Positions 24,510 through 34,126 are shown, counted from the first letter of the stretch. The stretch: 64,000 bases of DNA from Methylotenera mobilis JLW8 (GCF_000023705.1 NC_012968.1:2046001-2110000), one strand, 5' to 3'. Made by a program: numbers and translations. Notes: generated by a model not told the origin, from the sequence alone.

Positions 24510-27146
24510 ATGACCATACAACTTAGCAGCACCCCTAGCAGCAACGAAATCCGTCAGGCCTTTCTTGATTTCTTTGCATCTAAAGGCCACGAAATTGTCA
24601 GCTCAAGCTCACTAGTACCGCACGGCGACCCTACCCTACTGTTCACCAATGCAGGGATGAACCAATTCAAGGACGTATTTTTAGGCTTTGATAAACGCCC
24701 ATATACACGCGCCACTTCCAGCCAAAAATGTGTACGTGCTGGCGGCAAACATAATGATCTTGAGAACGTAGGCTATACCGCACGTCACCATACATTCTTT
24801 GAAATGTTAGGCAACTTTAGCTTTGGCGACTACTTTAAAGAAGATGCCATTAAATACGCATGGGAATTGCTCACAGAAGTATTTAAACTGCCTAAAGACA
24901 AGTTAACCGTCACGGTATACGCTGAAGATGACGAAGCCTATGCCATATGGAATAACATCATTGGCGTACCCGCCGAACGCATTATTCGCATCGGCGACAA
25001 CAAAGGCGCACGTTACGCATCAGATAACTTCTGGATGATGGGCGACACTGGCCCTTGTGGTCCATGTACCGAAATTTTCTATGACCACGGTGCACACCAT
25101 TTTGGCGGCCCTCCAGGCAGCCCAGATGAAGACGGTGACCGTTACATCGAAATCTGGAACAACGTGTTCATGCAATTTAACCGCGATGAAGCCGGCGTGA
25201 TGCACCCGCTACCGAAACCATCCGTAGATACCGGCATGGGCTTGGAGCGTATATCAGCCGTACTGCAACACGTGCACGCTAACTACGAAATCGATTTATT
25301 CCAAACTTTAATCGCAGCAGCAGCACGCGAAACCAAAACGGCAGATTTGAGTATCCCGTCACTTAAAGTGCTGGCTGACCATATCCGTGCTTGCAGTTTT
25401 TTAATCGCAGACGGCGTGATTGCAGGTAACGAAGGCCGCGGTTATGTGCTACGCCGTATTATCCGCCGCGCGATTCGCCACGGCTACAAACTAGGTGTAC
25501 GCAGTGCATTCTTCCACAAAATCGTACCGGATTTAGTGGCGGAAATGGGCGACGCTTACCCTGAGTTGGTAAGCAACCAAGCACGCATCACTGAAATTCT
25601 AAAACAAGAAGAAGACCGCTTCTTTGAAACCATTGAAAACGGCATGGCGATTTTAGAATCTGAGCTTGCCAGCACCAAAGATGTGTTCAATGGTGAGACT
25701 GCATTCAAACTGCACGATACTTACGGCTTCCCGCTGGATTTAACCGCGGATATTTGCCGTGAGCGCAATGTAGCAGTTGATACCGATGCATTCAATGCAG
25801 CAATGGCTCGCCAAAAAGAGCAAGCACGTGCTGCAGGCAAGTTCAAGATGACTGCCAATTTGGAATACGACGGTGTCGCCACCAACTTCCACGGTTATGA
25901 CAAGCTGGAAACCAGCGCCACTGTGACCGCCTTATATAAAGATGGCGTAGCCGTAACTAAACTGACTGAAGGTGAAGTCGGTGTAGTGGTACTCGACAAC
26001 ACCCCGTTCTATGCAGAATCTGGCGGTCAAATTGGCGACTGCGGTGAACTGCGCGGCACCAACGGTATTTTTGAAGCAGAAGATACGCAAAAAATACAGG
26101 CCACCGTATTTGGCCATCACGGCGTACTAAAAACCGGCACATTGAGCGTAGGTGAGCAAGTGAGCGCACGCGTAAACACGCAAGCGCGTACCAACACTAT
26201 GCGCAACCACTCCGCCACGCACTTGATGCACAAAGCATTGCGCGAAGTGCTAGGTGAGCATGTGCAACAAAAAGGCTCATTAGTCGATACAGACAAAACC
26301 CGTTTTGACTTTGTACATACGGCACCGATGACCGATGACGAGATTGCAAAAGTTGAGCAAATCGTCAATGCAGAAATTTTAGCCAATGCTGCATGCCAAG
26401 CGCGCGTGATGGATATTGAGTCAGCACAGAACACTGGCGCCATGATGTTGTTTGGCGAAAAGTACGGCGATGAAGTACGTGTGCTGGATATCGGTAGCAG
26501 CCGCGAACTATGTGGCGGCACTCATGTCAACCGTACCGGTGACATTGGCCTATTCAAAATCACGTCTGAAAGTGGCGTTGCCGCTGGTGTGCGCCGTGTT
26601 GAGGCAACCACAGGCGAAGGCGCATTAAAGCTGATTAACGCACAACAAACATTGATTTCGGCGTTAGCTAATGATTTAAAAGCACCGGTTAATGAGTTAG
26701 CTTCTAAAGTAGCGCAACTTAGCGACCATGCCAAATCACTGGAAAAAGAGCTAGCGCGCTTAAAATCAAAACTAGCCTCTTCACAGGGCGATGACTTAGC
26801 AACACAAGCCGTTGAAATTGCAGGCGTTAAGGTATTGGCCGCCACATTAGACGGCGCAGATGCCAACGCCCTGCGTGAGACGATGGACAAGCTAAAAGAC
26901 AAGTTAAAATCTGCAGCGATTGTGCTAGCTAGCGTAAGCGATGGCAAGGTAAGCCTGGCTGCTGGTGTTACTGCGGACTTAACCAGCAAGGTTAAAGCTG
27001 GTGAGCTAGTTAACTTTGTTGCTGGCCAAGTTGGCGGCAAAGGCGGCGGCAAGCCAGATATGGCAATGGCAGGTGGCAGCGACGCCAGCCAACTACCGCA
27101 AGCACTAGCTAGCGTAAATGACTGGGTGGCTAGCAAACTAAATTAA
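24510..27146 (+). CDS. alaS: Alanyl-tRNA synthetase
   Basis: Charges tRNA-Ala and edits mischarged Ser and Gly. The class II catalytic domain opens [14 protein letters not shown] and carries [18 protein letters not shown]; the editing-site zinc ligands are H567, H571, C668 and H672 (HSATH and CGGTH). A coiled-coil and C-Ala domain rich in Gly ends the 878-residue protein. It lies 23 bases after recX; recA-recX-alaS is a conserved order. Confidence 0.99.
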   Translation: MTIQLSSTPSSNEIRQAFLDFFASKGHEIVSSSSLVPHGDPTLLFTNAGMNQFKDVFLGFDKRPYTRATSSQKCVRAGGKHNDLENVGYTARHHTFFEMLGNFSFGDYFKEDAIKYAWELLTEVFKLPKDKLTVTVYAEDDEAYAIWNNIIGVPAERIIRIGDNKGARYASDNFWMMGDTGPCGPCTEIFYDHGAHHFGGPPGSPDEDGDRYIEIWNNVFMQFNRDEAGVMHPLPKPSVDTGMGLERISAVLQHVHANYEIDLFQTLIAAAARETKTADLSIPSLKVLADHIRACSFLIADGVIAGNEGRGYVLRRIIRRAIRHGYKLGVRSAFFHKIVPDLVAEMGDAYPELVSNQARITEILKQEEDRFFETIENGMAILESELASTKDVFNGETAFKLHDTYGFPLDLTADICRERNVAVDTDAFNAAMARQKEQARAAGKFKMTANLEYDGVATNFHGYDKLETSATVTALYKDGVAVTKLTEGEVGVVVLDNTPFYAESGGQIGDCGELRGTNGIFEAEDTQKIQATVFGHHGVLKTGTLSVGEQVSARVNTQARTNTMRNHSATHLMHKALREVLGEHVQQKGSLVDTDKTRFDFVHTAPMTDDEIAKVEQIVNAEILANAACQARVMDIESAQNTGAMMLFGEKYGDEVRVLDIGSSRELCGGTHVNRTGDIGLFKITSESGVAAGVRRVEATTGEGALKLINAQQTLISALANDLKAPVNELASKVAQLSDHAKSLEKELARLKSKLASSQGDDLATQAVEIAGVKVLAATLDGADANALRETMDKLKDKLKSAAIVLASVSDGKVSLAAGVTADLTSKVKAGELVNFVAGQVGGKGGGKPDMAMAGGSDASQLPQALASVNDWVASKLN

Positions 27147-27239
27147 ATATCTAGTATCTGAGTTAGCAGCATCAAGCTAGCCCAATACTAGAAAATGTAC
27201 GACAGGCTTCACTTAACAGCACTTGCTGTTGGTAAACTT

Positions 27240-27290
27240 GAACAGTTAAATAAATTAAACACAGTTAAAACAGTTAATAAGGTTAAAAGA
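27240..27290 (+). repeat. AGTTAAA-type repeats in the lysC leader
   Basis: Between alaS and lysC the sequence contains repeated (C/A)AGTTAA(A/T) units (near 27243, 27263, 27271 and a diverged GGTTAAA at 27281). They resemble simple slippage repeats or a small tandem operator. No leader peptide or lysine riboswitch is visible. Confidence 0.4.
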
Positions 27291-27296
27291 ACTTTT

Positions 27297-28523
27297 ATGG
27301 CACTTATTGTACAAAAATACGGCGGCACCTCTGTTGCTAACCCTGAGCGTATTAAAAGCCTTGCTGCGCGCGTTGCCCGCTACAAGGCGCTAGGCCACCA
27401 AATTGTCGTCGTTGTTTCCGCCATGTCAGGTGAAACCAACCGTCTGATTTCATTAGCTAAAGAAATCATGCCGGATCCGGACCCACGCGAACTGGATGTG
27501 ATGGTCGCCACAGGCGAGCAAGTAACGATAGGCATGACTGCACTCGCATTGATGGAACTTGGCATCAAGGCGAAAAGCTACACAGGCTCACAAGTCAAAA
27601 TCCTGACCGACAACGCTCACACCAAAGCACGTATCTTGAGCATTGATGAGCACAACATTAAACAAGACCTAGATGACGGCTATGTAGTGGTGGTTGCGGG
27701 CTTCCAAGGCGTAGACGCTGATGGCAATATCACCACGCTCGGCCGTGGCGGCTCTGATACCACAGGCGTAGCGCTGGCTGCTGCATTAAAGGCGGATGAG
27801 TGCCAAATCTACACCGACGTAGATGGTGTTTACACCACTGACCCACGCGTAGTGCCTGAAGCGCGCCGCCTGGAAAAAATCACGTTTGAAGAAATGCTAG
27901 AGCTAGCCTCACAAGGCAGCAAAGTACTGCAAATCCGCTCAGTTGAATTTGCAGGCAAATATAAAGTTAAATTACGCGTGCTATCCAGCTTTGAAGAAGA
28001 AGGCGAAGGCACACTAATCACATTTGAGGAAGAAAATACAATGGAACAACCCGTTATTTCTGGCATTGCCTTTAACCGCGACGAAGCCAAAATCACTGTA
28101 TTAGGGGTGCCTGACAAACCTGGTATTGCTTACCAGATTCTAGGCCCAGTGGCTGAAGCAAATGTTGATGTGGACATGATCATCCAAAACACAGGCGCAG
28201 ATGGCACTACCGACTTCACATTCACTGTGCATAAAAATGAAATGAACAAAGCCCTCAGTATCTTGCGCGACAAAGTGCAAGGTCACATCGGTGCACGTGA
28301 AATTAATGGCGATGACAAAATTGCTAAAGTATCTATCGTAGGCGTTGGCATGCGCTCACACGTAGGCATCGCAAGCCTGATGTTCCGCACCTTGGCAGAA
28401 GAAGGCATCAACATTCAAATGATCTCTACTTCTGAAATTAAGATTGCGGTAGTAGTCGATGAGAAGTATTTAGAGCTGGCTGTACGCGTTCTACACAAAG
28501 CTTTTGAATTAGAAGCAGCATAA
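27297..28523 (+). CDS. lysC: Aspartate kinase
   Basis: First enzyme of lysine, threonine and methionine synthesis. The N-terminal [15 protein letters not shown] fixes the start at ATG 27297; an upstream in-frame ATG at 27195 would add an unconserved 34 residues. The kinase domain ends near 250 and two ACT domains follow (about 265-335 and 345-405), the usual site of lysine/threonine feedback. Length 408 is typical for the monofunctional alpha form. Confidence 0.96.
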   Translation: MALIVQKYGGTSVANPERIKSLAARVARYKALGHQIVVVVSAMSGETNRLISLAKEIMPDPDPRELDVMVATGEQVTIGMTALALMELGIKAKSYTGSQVKILTDNAHTKARILSIDEHNIKQDLDDGYVVVVAGFQGVDADGNITTLGRGGSDTTGVALAAALKADECQIYTDVDGVYTTDPRVVPEARRLEKITFEEMLELASQGSKVLQIRSVEFAGKYKVKLRVLSSFEEEGEGTLITFEEENTMEQPVISGIAFNRDEAKITVLGVPDKPGIAYQILGPVAEANVDVDMIIQNTGADGTTDFTFTVHKNEMNKALSILRDKVQGHIGAREINGDDKIAKVSIVGVGMRSHVGIASLMFRTLAEEGINIQMISTSEIKIAVVVDEKYLELAVRVLHKAFELEAA

Positions 28524-28536
28524 TTACAAGTTAACG

Positions 28537-28565
28537 TTGATTTTTAGAAGCGTTTAGCGTAGTAT
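28537..28565 (+). promoter_or_regulatory. Likely promoter of tRNA-Ser
   Basis: TTGATT (28537-28542) and TAGTAT (28560-28565) are 17 bases apart, four of six matches each, about 36 bases before the tRNA. Confidence 0.4.
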
Positions 28566-28600
28566 CACGCCCTCGTAACAAGCGTAGTTAAGAAGTAAAC

Positions 28601-28694
28601 GGAGAGCTGGCCGAGTGGTCGAAGGCACTTCCCTGCTAAGGAAGCATACGGGCTTAAATCTGTATCGAGGGTTCGAATCCCTCGCTCTCCGCCA
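28601..28694 (+). tRNA. tRNA-Ser (GCT anticodon)
   Basis: A 94-base class II tRNA with encoded CCA. The acceptor arms GGAGAGC and GCTCTCC pair fully; the anticodon stem CTTCC/GGAAG presents GCT at 28635-28637, reading AGC and AGU. A long variable arm (about CATACGGGCTTAAATCTGTAT) and T-loop GGTTCGAATCC are present. Confidence 0.97.
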
Positions 28695-28750
28695 AGTTTT
28701 ATCAGTTTAAAATATTTTATTTTTTTACTGGTAAAAATTAAAACTTCTAG

Positions 28751-28756
28751 TATAAT
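28751..28756 (+). promoter_or_regulatory. TATAAT -10 box of tRNA-Arg
   Basis: A consensus TATAAT ends ten bases before the tRNA-Arg 5' end. No convincing -35 is seen at the standard distance. It suggests the tRNA has its own promoter and is not simply read through from tRNA-Ser. Confidence 0.6.
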
Positions 28757-28766
28757 GCACGCTTTC

Positions 28767-28843
28767 GCGCCCGTAGCTCAGCTGGATAGAGTACTCGGCT
28801 ACGAACCGAGCGGTCAGGAGTTCGAATCTCTTCGGGCGCACCA
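28767..28843 (+). tRNA. tRNA-Arg (ACG anticodon)
   Basis: A 77-base tRNA with encoded CCA; acceptor GCGCCCG pairs with the 3' strand CGGGCGC. The anticodon stem CTCGG/CCGAG presents ACG at 28801-28803, read as ICG for CGU, CGC and CGA codons. Its 3' end appears to have served as an integration site (see the island finding). Confidence 0.97.
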
Positions 28844-28850
28844 TAAAAGA

Positions 28851-28883
28851 AAAAGGGTTAGCTTAACGGCTAACCCTTTTTTT
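28851..28883 (+). terminator. Intrinsic terminator after tRNA-Arg
   Basis: AAAAGGGTTAGC, loop TTAACG and GCTAACCCTTTT form a 12-bp stem followed by further T residues, eight bases after the tRNA. Confidence 0.9.
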
Positions 28884-29217
28884 CATTGCCTATTGTTAGC
28901 CATATGCTAACGCACCATGACTTCCTGTTTAAGCAGCAGTCTTACCTTTCTCTACAATTCATCCACTAATCAATTTAAGTAGCTTTTTGCTATAGCAGAA
29001 CCTTCAGCAAGTAACTTAGCTTTGGGTCTCTGCAAACGTTTCTACTTTATTTGCTGGCTATTCTATTTATGATTTATCAGCTAGTATTTAGGTCATGTAT
29101 TTATAGCACCCCCCGTGTTACATAGACGGGGAAGAATCTGTTGCTAAATAAGTAGCTAATTTCTTAGCCAATTTTATGGGGTTTTATTACCTTCCAAGCT
29201 TTTAATTTTGGGTCATA
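28884..29217. other. AT-rich gap at the left end of the putative island
   Basis: No gene is supported here. The stretch is visibly AT-rich and contains one hairpin, CCCCGT...ACGGGG at 29111-29131, about 87 bases before the next ATG. That hairpin has no U-tract and could be an operator or a leader structure for the island gene. Confidence 0.5.
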
Positions 29218-30948
29218 ATGTCGAATAAAAAAACTCGCTTAAGTGAGCTCGAAAAAATACATCCAATAGCAGGGATGGATCATCGGCGCTTCATGAGTGA
29301 AAAGGGAAACCACTCGTTAATTGCAAGCCTACCTCGTAAAGAAAGAAGAAAGTTAGCTGCGAATAGCAAGCGATTAGCACAGGAATATTATCGAGTATTA
29401 AGGCAACTATCTCAGTCTGGAGCAAAATTCCCAACAGATAAGATTCTTCACCAAATGGCGATTGAATATACCAATAGGTACGCATCATCTGGCATATACA
29501 CACAACCAATCAGTTTTAATTACTTTGAACCTTTTCTTCATATCAAGCTATTTGAACAAGTAGCTCCATATGTGGAAATAGAACAAGAATTCAATCATCT
29601 TTTTCAGGCTGAAGATTATTTTGAGTACATCACTTCAGACGATAGCGATGGTTTTGATGTTTCTTCGCTTTTAGACCTACCACAAGATCAGATATTCCAC
29701 TTCGCCACTAGCGGAATGGTCACGGACATTTCGTTCTTGAACGGAGAAGGAAGAGAGTTCGTAATTGCTGGTTTTTCTATTATTAGGCGAAGAAATTCGC
29801 TTCATTGGTACCTTATAGGAGGCGAAGCATTTAGCGACTATGAATGGGAAGTTAAATGTTCAGACGAGTCTGAAATTAAGCTGAATGAAATACCTTTGGC
29901 AAAGCGAGCGTTTATAGCTGAAATTTTATCAAAAAATGAATCTCACCTAGGAAAACCAATACCTTTGGAGGGAACTGAGACGCATTTAAGAACAATTATT
30001 GCTGGCGAATTTGACATAAGGGAAAACAAGCATCTATCTCGGTGTTATCTCGCTGAATATCAGAACTCATTTGATGTGATTTGCGATGACCCAGAGGTTT
30101 TTGAAACCATTAGTAACGCTAATACTAGAGAGAATATTCTCTCAATTATGGCCGAGCGGTTTAATCGTTCAGCAGTTTTATTTTCGTTGGCTGAAGGTCT
30201 GTTACAACTGCCAAGGTACTTCAATACAAGATTAGCGATAAACAAAGAAGCTACAAACAAGTCTAATAGACGGGTTACAAAGAAAAAAGGAGGAAAAGGC
30301 TTAAGTGGTTACTATACTGTGATACCAGCTTTAGAAACCAATAGTAGCGCGCCAACCTCAACCATTACGATGGTAAATTTGCCTCAGTACGAAATAGAAA
30401 CGGAAGGACATTGGCGAAAGCTGACAGACAATCAGCTTGGTGTTGATAGGCATGGCAACAGTGTACTTGGAAGAACATGGGTTGCCTCCTCTAGTAAATG
30501 GAAGCCCATCGGACCTACCGCAACAACGATATTTTTAAAAGACTCGTTGGGTGCAGCCAAACTTAAAATTGCCCAGTATTTAGAAGCATCAGATAGGGTC
30601 GAAGAAAAGGCTAGAGCTGAACGCGCTGAACCTCAATCAGATATGGGCGAGTTATATGTGATGCGTTGCCCTGCCATGAAGGAACAAATATTTAAGGTTG
30701 GTTTTACAACTGGTGACTCTAACGAGCGAGCTCAACAGCTCTCTTCAGCGACAGGCGTACCATTGGCGTTTGTCGTCATAAAAAAATGGCGACATGCAAA
30801 TGCAAAGAAATTGGAAACGGATGTTCATATGATGCTTACTCCATATCGTTTAAGCGACAGTCGCGAGTTTTTTATGGTAACGTATGATGTAATAGAAAAA
30901 ATAATTGAGTCAGTGATTACACGAACGGCAGATGAAACAAAAACATAA
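29218..30948 (+). CDS. Island protein with C-terminal GIY-YIG/T5orf172-type domain
   Basis: A 576-residue protein. Only the C-terminus is recognisable: residues 477-552 have the layout of the T5orf172/MUG113 group of GIY-YIG-like nucleases, with GELYVM (477-482), KVGFTT (493-498), R504 and QL at 507-508, the helix with E533 and H537, and SREFF (548-552). The region between about 60 and 450 matches nothing I know; it starts basic (RKERRKLAANSKR), is mixed alpha/beta in look and has a K/R-rich linker (RRVTKKKGGKG) near 352-362. Base composition is more AT-rich than the neighbours. It stands alone beside tRNA-Arg. A phage-defence or selfish-nuclease role is possible but is inference. Confidence 0.7.
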   Translation: MSNKKTRLSELEKIHPIAGMDHRRFMSEKGNHSLIASLPRKERRKLAANSKRLAQEYYRVLRQLSQSGAKFPTDKILHQMAIEYTNRYASSGIYTQPISFNYFEPFLHIKLFEQVAPYVEIEQEFNHLFQAEDYFEYITSDDSDGFDVSSLLDLPQDQIFHFATSGMVTDISFLNGEGREFVIAGFSIIRRRNSLHWYLIGGEAFSDYEWEVKCSDESEIKLNEIPLAKRAFIAEILSKNESHLGKPIPLEGTETHLRTIIAGEFDIRENKHLSRCYLAEYQNSFDVICDDPEVFETISNANTRENILSIMAERFNRSAVLFSLAEGLLQLPRYFNTRLAINKEATNKSNRRVTKKKGGKGLSGYYTVIPALETNSSAPTSTITMVNLPQYEIETEGHWRKLTDNQLGVDRHGNSVLGRTWVASSSKWKPIGPTATTIFLKDSLGAAKLKIAQYLEASDRVEEKARAERAEPQSDMGELYVMRCPAMKEQIFKVGFTTGDSNERAQQLSSATGVPLAFVVIKKWRHANAKKLETDVHMMLTPYRLSDSREFFMVTYDVIEKIIESVITRTADETKT

Positions 30949-31207
30949 CGTTGTCATTTACTATAAAGCCAACTTAGAATTCCTGATAGGCAGTTTAAAA
31001 TGTCTGCAACGAGTAAGATAAATATCTTTCAGAACATCATAACAAGCTAAATCCAGTTACCAAATTCATCCGAACCAGTGAGTCAATCAAGAAAATAACA
31101 ACTCTGCTTCCCAATGCCCAGTTTCATCATCTCGGGCGCGCCAAATAAGAAAACTAGTGCTTATCTAAAGCTGATCTATTGGTACATTTTAATTATAGCT
31201 CTCGCTG
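30949..31207. other. Gap with a degraded tRNA-Arg 3' end
   Basis: No gene is supported. At 31123-31154 the sequence CTCGGGCGCGCCA and its flanks resemble the tRNA-Arg 3' end CTTCGGGCGCACCA and the A-rich sequence following it, a candidate right attachment site. The rest is AT-rich with no recognisable feature. Confidence 0.4.
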
Positions 31208-31245
31208 TAAAAAAATCGCGGCTGTGATTTAATCAGCAGCCGCGA
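31208..31245 (-). terminator. Terminator of the RcnR-linked TonB receptor
   Basis: Read on the minus strand, TCGCGGCTG and CAGCCGCGA form a 9-bp stem with a 12-base loop followed by a run of T residues (plus-strand A-run at 31209-31215). It lies 47 bases past the receptor stop. Confidence 0.85.
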
Positions 31246-31291
31246 AATAGAATTTGTTGCTTTACCCCATCACTGATGGGCGTGATATTAA

Positions 31292-33445
31292 TTAAAGACT
31301 AAGACGTAGCCCCAGCCTTACACTACGTGGCTCTAAAGGATGTATTAGACGCCCATCTATACCTGCTCCACCGCCGCAACCGGCACCCTCTACACGGCTA
31401 CAGCTTGCACCGAAGTACTCAATATCGTTCGCGGTGCTATTAAATATATTCAACACATCTATGCTGAACTGAATATGTTTATCGTATCGATAACCTAACT
31501 TCATATTAGTTGACCAAAAGGCCTTGGATTTAAGTGTGCCGGTTTCTTCTAATGGATAGGCACCCAAATAACGGGCACGCACACCACCAAACCACTTGCC
31601 ACCAGTATCGTGAGTAACAGCTAACGATGCTGTAACAGGAATGGCATTGGGGACTCTATTGCCGCCATTGCTACTGGTATCAAAACGAGCATGCGAAACT
31701 GCGACATCGGCATCTAAAATCAAACCATCATGACTGTAGTAGTTAGACCACTCAACCCCACGTCGCTTAGAGCCTCCTTTCGGCTCGGTAACACCTTCAT
31801 CACCGATATACACCAGCTCTGAGTCTAATGCCACCTGCCACAAGGTTAAACTGCTATGCCAGTTAGGCAGAAATTGAGTGCGAACACCAACCTCACTACC
31901 AACAACTTTTGCTATCAATGGGATGCGTTGTAATGATGAGCCATCAACCGCATTGGTCGTTGCCGTGCTGCCCCGGCCATCGTTACTATGGAAACCGTGC
32001 CCCCAATTGGCATAGAACTCTGTTTTATCAAATGGACCCAATACGACGCCAAGTTTAGGGCTCACCTGATGGTCACGCCCCGTGCCACCATTATTGATAT
32101 TAAACTCACCGCCCTTATTGTTAATTTCAGATTTTATGCCATCCCAACGCAAGCCGACATTGGTGCGCAACCAGTCAGTCCATTGCGTATTGAGATTAGT
32201 AAATAAGCCTAAACCGGTTTGATTAACTGCATCACTACGTGTTGTGCTATTGCGCACACGATTGCTAGTTTGATATAAGCCTAATTCAGACATACGATCA
32301 TGCCTAAGCTGTAAGCCTAAGTCCAAAATAGAATTTTTACCCGCCAAGCGAATATCTTGCTCACGCGCTACCTGACCGCCCCAGGTTAAACGTTTATCCG
32401 CCTGCTCATGCTGCCCATCTAGCAAGCCAGATGGCGTAGAAAAAAGATTTAGCTGGTAATCAATCAAATAGGCATTGGCCTTCCAGCGCCCCTTTTCATC
32501 GGACTTAACCATCTCACCGTTTAGGCTGTAACGATGCGTTTTACCGCCATCGGTTGGTGCCAAGGTACCGTACTTACCGATTTCTCCACTCTCAATCGCT
32601 CTTACTGGTACTTGCTCGGTAGCCGTCCAACTGTTCTCATAAGCCATAGCAGTTAACGAGTAACCTTCATAGGCATTGCCAGATGACAGCCTTAACACCC
32701 CATTACGTTTGACTAGATTTTCTGATTGATCCCATGGTCCATCATTGCCTACCAATTCCAATGCCGCCAACAAGTTAACATTGTCAAATTTATGACTGCC
32801 TGCGCCTAAGAAACGTTTGTATCCATATTGCCCCAAACTAAAATCGACAAATGGCGTATCCAAGGTTTTCACATAGTCTATACGTGCAGAGCCCGCCACG
32901 GCAAAGTCACCATCTTCCGCGGCATAAACGCCTTTTCTGTAACGTAAAGTACCAATCAATTCAGGGATTAAAAAATTCAAATCCATATAGCCCTGCCCAT
33001 GCGCATGCGTCACATTATTAACTGGCATGCCATTGACATGGGTTGCGAAGTCGCTGCCATGGTCAAGATTAAATCCTCGTAGAAAATACTGATTCGCTTT
33101 TCCGCCACCTGAATGCTGTGTCACGATCATGCCAGGCACAGTCTCCATCACTTCTGCTGGACGCAGCAAAGGCCGTGCTTTAAGTTGCTGAGCAGTCACC
33201 GTGCCTTCACTAGCACTATCTGCGATACCGATTAACGCTTGGCTTTGTTGCTTTACCACAATCTCTTCTAAGATTATCTCATCAGTAGCGGGCAGACCTG
33301 CTGCTTGCGCCATAGGCACCGGTAACGTGCTTAATACCATGACATTGAGTAAATTGATAAGGCGATGATTTTGCTTAGACGACTTTGTGATACTTAACTT
33401 TTTCTGAAATGCCATACTTTCACTCTTGATATTCGTTACGCTCAT
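31292..33445 (-). CDS. TonB-dependent receptor, putative nickel/cobalt-linked
   Basis: A 717-residue outer-membrane receptor. The signal peptide ends AQA near residue 48; the plug domain runs about 75-185 with YFLRGFNLDHGSDF and the His-containing block THAHGQGYMDLNFLIPE; the beta-barrel follows to a C-terminal LGLRLSL. ATG 33445 is the 5'-most start; ATG 33415, with AAGAG upstream, is also plausible. An RcnR-type regulator is encoded 336 bases upstream on the same strand, and an ATA-G5-TAT site sits 18 bases before the start. That suggests a role in nickel or cobalt uptake, by inference only. Confidence 0.85.
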   Translation of the reverse strand: MSVTNIKSESMAFQKKLSITKSSKQNHRLINLLNVMVLSTLPVPMAQAAGLPATDEIILEEIVVKQQSQALIGIADSASEGTVTAQQLKARPLLRPAEVMETVPGMIVTQHSGGGKANQYFLRGFNLDHGSDFATHVNGMPVNNVTHAHGQGYMDLNFLIPELIGTLRYRKGVYAAEDGDFAVAGSARIDYVKTLDTPFVDFSLGQYGYKRFLGAGSHKFDNVNLLAALELVGNDGPWDQSENLVKRNGVLRLSSGNAYEGYSLTAMAYENSWTATEQVPVRAIESGEIGKYGTLAPTDGGKTHRYSLNGEMVKSDEKGRWKANAYLIDYQLNLFSTPSGLLDGQHEQADKRLTWGGQVAREQDIRLAGKNSILDLGLQLRHDRMSELGLYQTSNRVRNSTTRSDAVNQTGLGLFTNLNTQWTDWLRTNVGLRWDGIKSEINNKGGEFNINNGGTGRDHQVSPKLGVVLGPFDKTEFYANWGHGFHSNDGRGSTATTNAVDGSSLQRIPLIAKVVGSEVGVRTQFLPNWHSSLTLWQVALDSELVYIGDEGVTEPKGGSKRRGVEWSNYYSHDGLILDADVAVSHARFDTSSNGGNRVPNAIPVTASLAVTHDTGGKWFGGVRARYLGAYPLEETGTLKSKAFWSTNMKLGYRYDKHIQFSIDVLNIFNSTANDIEYFGASCSRVEGAGCGGGAGIDGRLIHPLEPRSVRLGLRLSL

Positions 33446-33462
33446 ACAGCCCCAATAAAGAC

Positions 33463-33473
33463 ATAGGGGGTAT
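33463..33473. promoter_or_regulatory. Possible RcnR/CsoR-type operator
   Basis: ATA-GGGGG-TAT is a five-G tract with inverted AT arms, like the TACT-G6-N-AGTA sites bound by E. coli RcnR. It overlaps a TATACC that could be the -10 of the receptor gene. Adjacent, TTTACAG/CTGTAAA arms (33487-33511) form a second inverted repeat. Nothing else is seen in 33446-33781. Confidence 0.45.
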
Positions 33474-33781
33474 ACCTATATGAGAGTTTACAGTATTTTT
33501 CGTGCTGTAAAGAAATCACATATATTTCAAGTGGTTAGAATTGATGAATTTAGCCTACAGTTTAGCGAGCAATATTTTTATGATAGGTTGCTGCCAATAC
33601 AGCAAACCTGATGGCGGGAATTTATAAGTGTTTTACAAACTTGTAAACGATTGATAAGTAAAAAAAGTCTTATTGCCGTTAAGTTATACCTAAAATAAAA
33701 CTTAATTCTAAGTAGAATTTAATCTAGGTAAAGATCAACCAAGAGAGACTGGATATAAGTAAGGCAGAATCTAAGTAAAGC

Positions 33782-34057
33782 TTATTTAAGATACGTTTTT
33801 AACACATTAATCACTTCATCTAAATCTTGTTGGCGCTCTTCAGAAGTATGACTATTCTCACCTAAATGCTCACGAATATGCCCTTCAAGCGCCTCTGACA
33901 TTAAGCCATCGATAGCCCCCCTCACCGAAGCAACTTGATGCAAGAATGCAGAACAAGCCACACCATTTTTAAGTGCGTGATCAAGCGCCTCGACTTGCCC
34001 TTTAATGCGATTTAAACGAGCGAATAGTTTCGGGGAGTTTTGATTCACGTGAGACAT
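33782..34057 (-). CDS. rcnR: RcnR-type nickel/cobalt-responsive repressor
   Basis: A 91-residue CsoR/RcnR-family DNA-binding protein. It aligns without gaps over the first 64 residues with E. coli RcnR and keeps its metal ligands H3, C35, H60 and H64, the set that defines nickel/cobalt sensing and that differs from formaldehyde-sensing FrmR and copper-sensing CsoR. RIKGQVEAL and VRGAIDGLM are family blocks. It lies upstream of the TonB receptor on the same strand, but no efflux gene of the RcnA kind is adjacent, which is unusual. Confidence 0.88.
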   Translation of the reverse strand: MSHVNQNSPKLFARLNRIKGQVEALDHALKNGVACSAFLHQVASVRGAIDGLMSEALEGHIREHLGENSHTSEERQQDLDEVINVLKTYLK

Positions 34058-34091
34058 AACATACCTTTTAAATGAGTAGGCTTTAATTGAG

Positions 34092-34126
34092 ATAGAGGCT
34101 TAATCCGGTACGAATTAAGCCTCTAT
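34092..34126. repeat. 13-bp perfect inverted repeat in the rcnR leader
   Basis: ATAGAGGCTTAAT and ATTAAGCCTCTAT face each other across nine bases, 35 bases upstream of the rcnR ATG. No U-tract follows on either strand. It may be an operator or a leader hairpin. The rest of the gap 34127-34366 shows nothing. Confidence 0.6.

Noticed and set aside
26522-27136. Long minus-strand reading frame of about 204 codons opposite alaS
   Set aside because: It is Ser/Ala-rich in the way expected of an antisense frame of an Ala/Lys-rich coiled coil, has no ribosome-binding site and matches no family.
27147-27296. Lysine riboswitch ahead of lysC
   Set aside because: The 150-base leader is too short and has none of the conserved lysine aptamer elements.
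33446-33781. Cobalamin riboswitch ahead of the TonB receptor
   Set aside because: No B12 box or GCCACTG-like element is present in this gap; the receptor is not called a BtuB on this ground.
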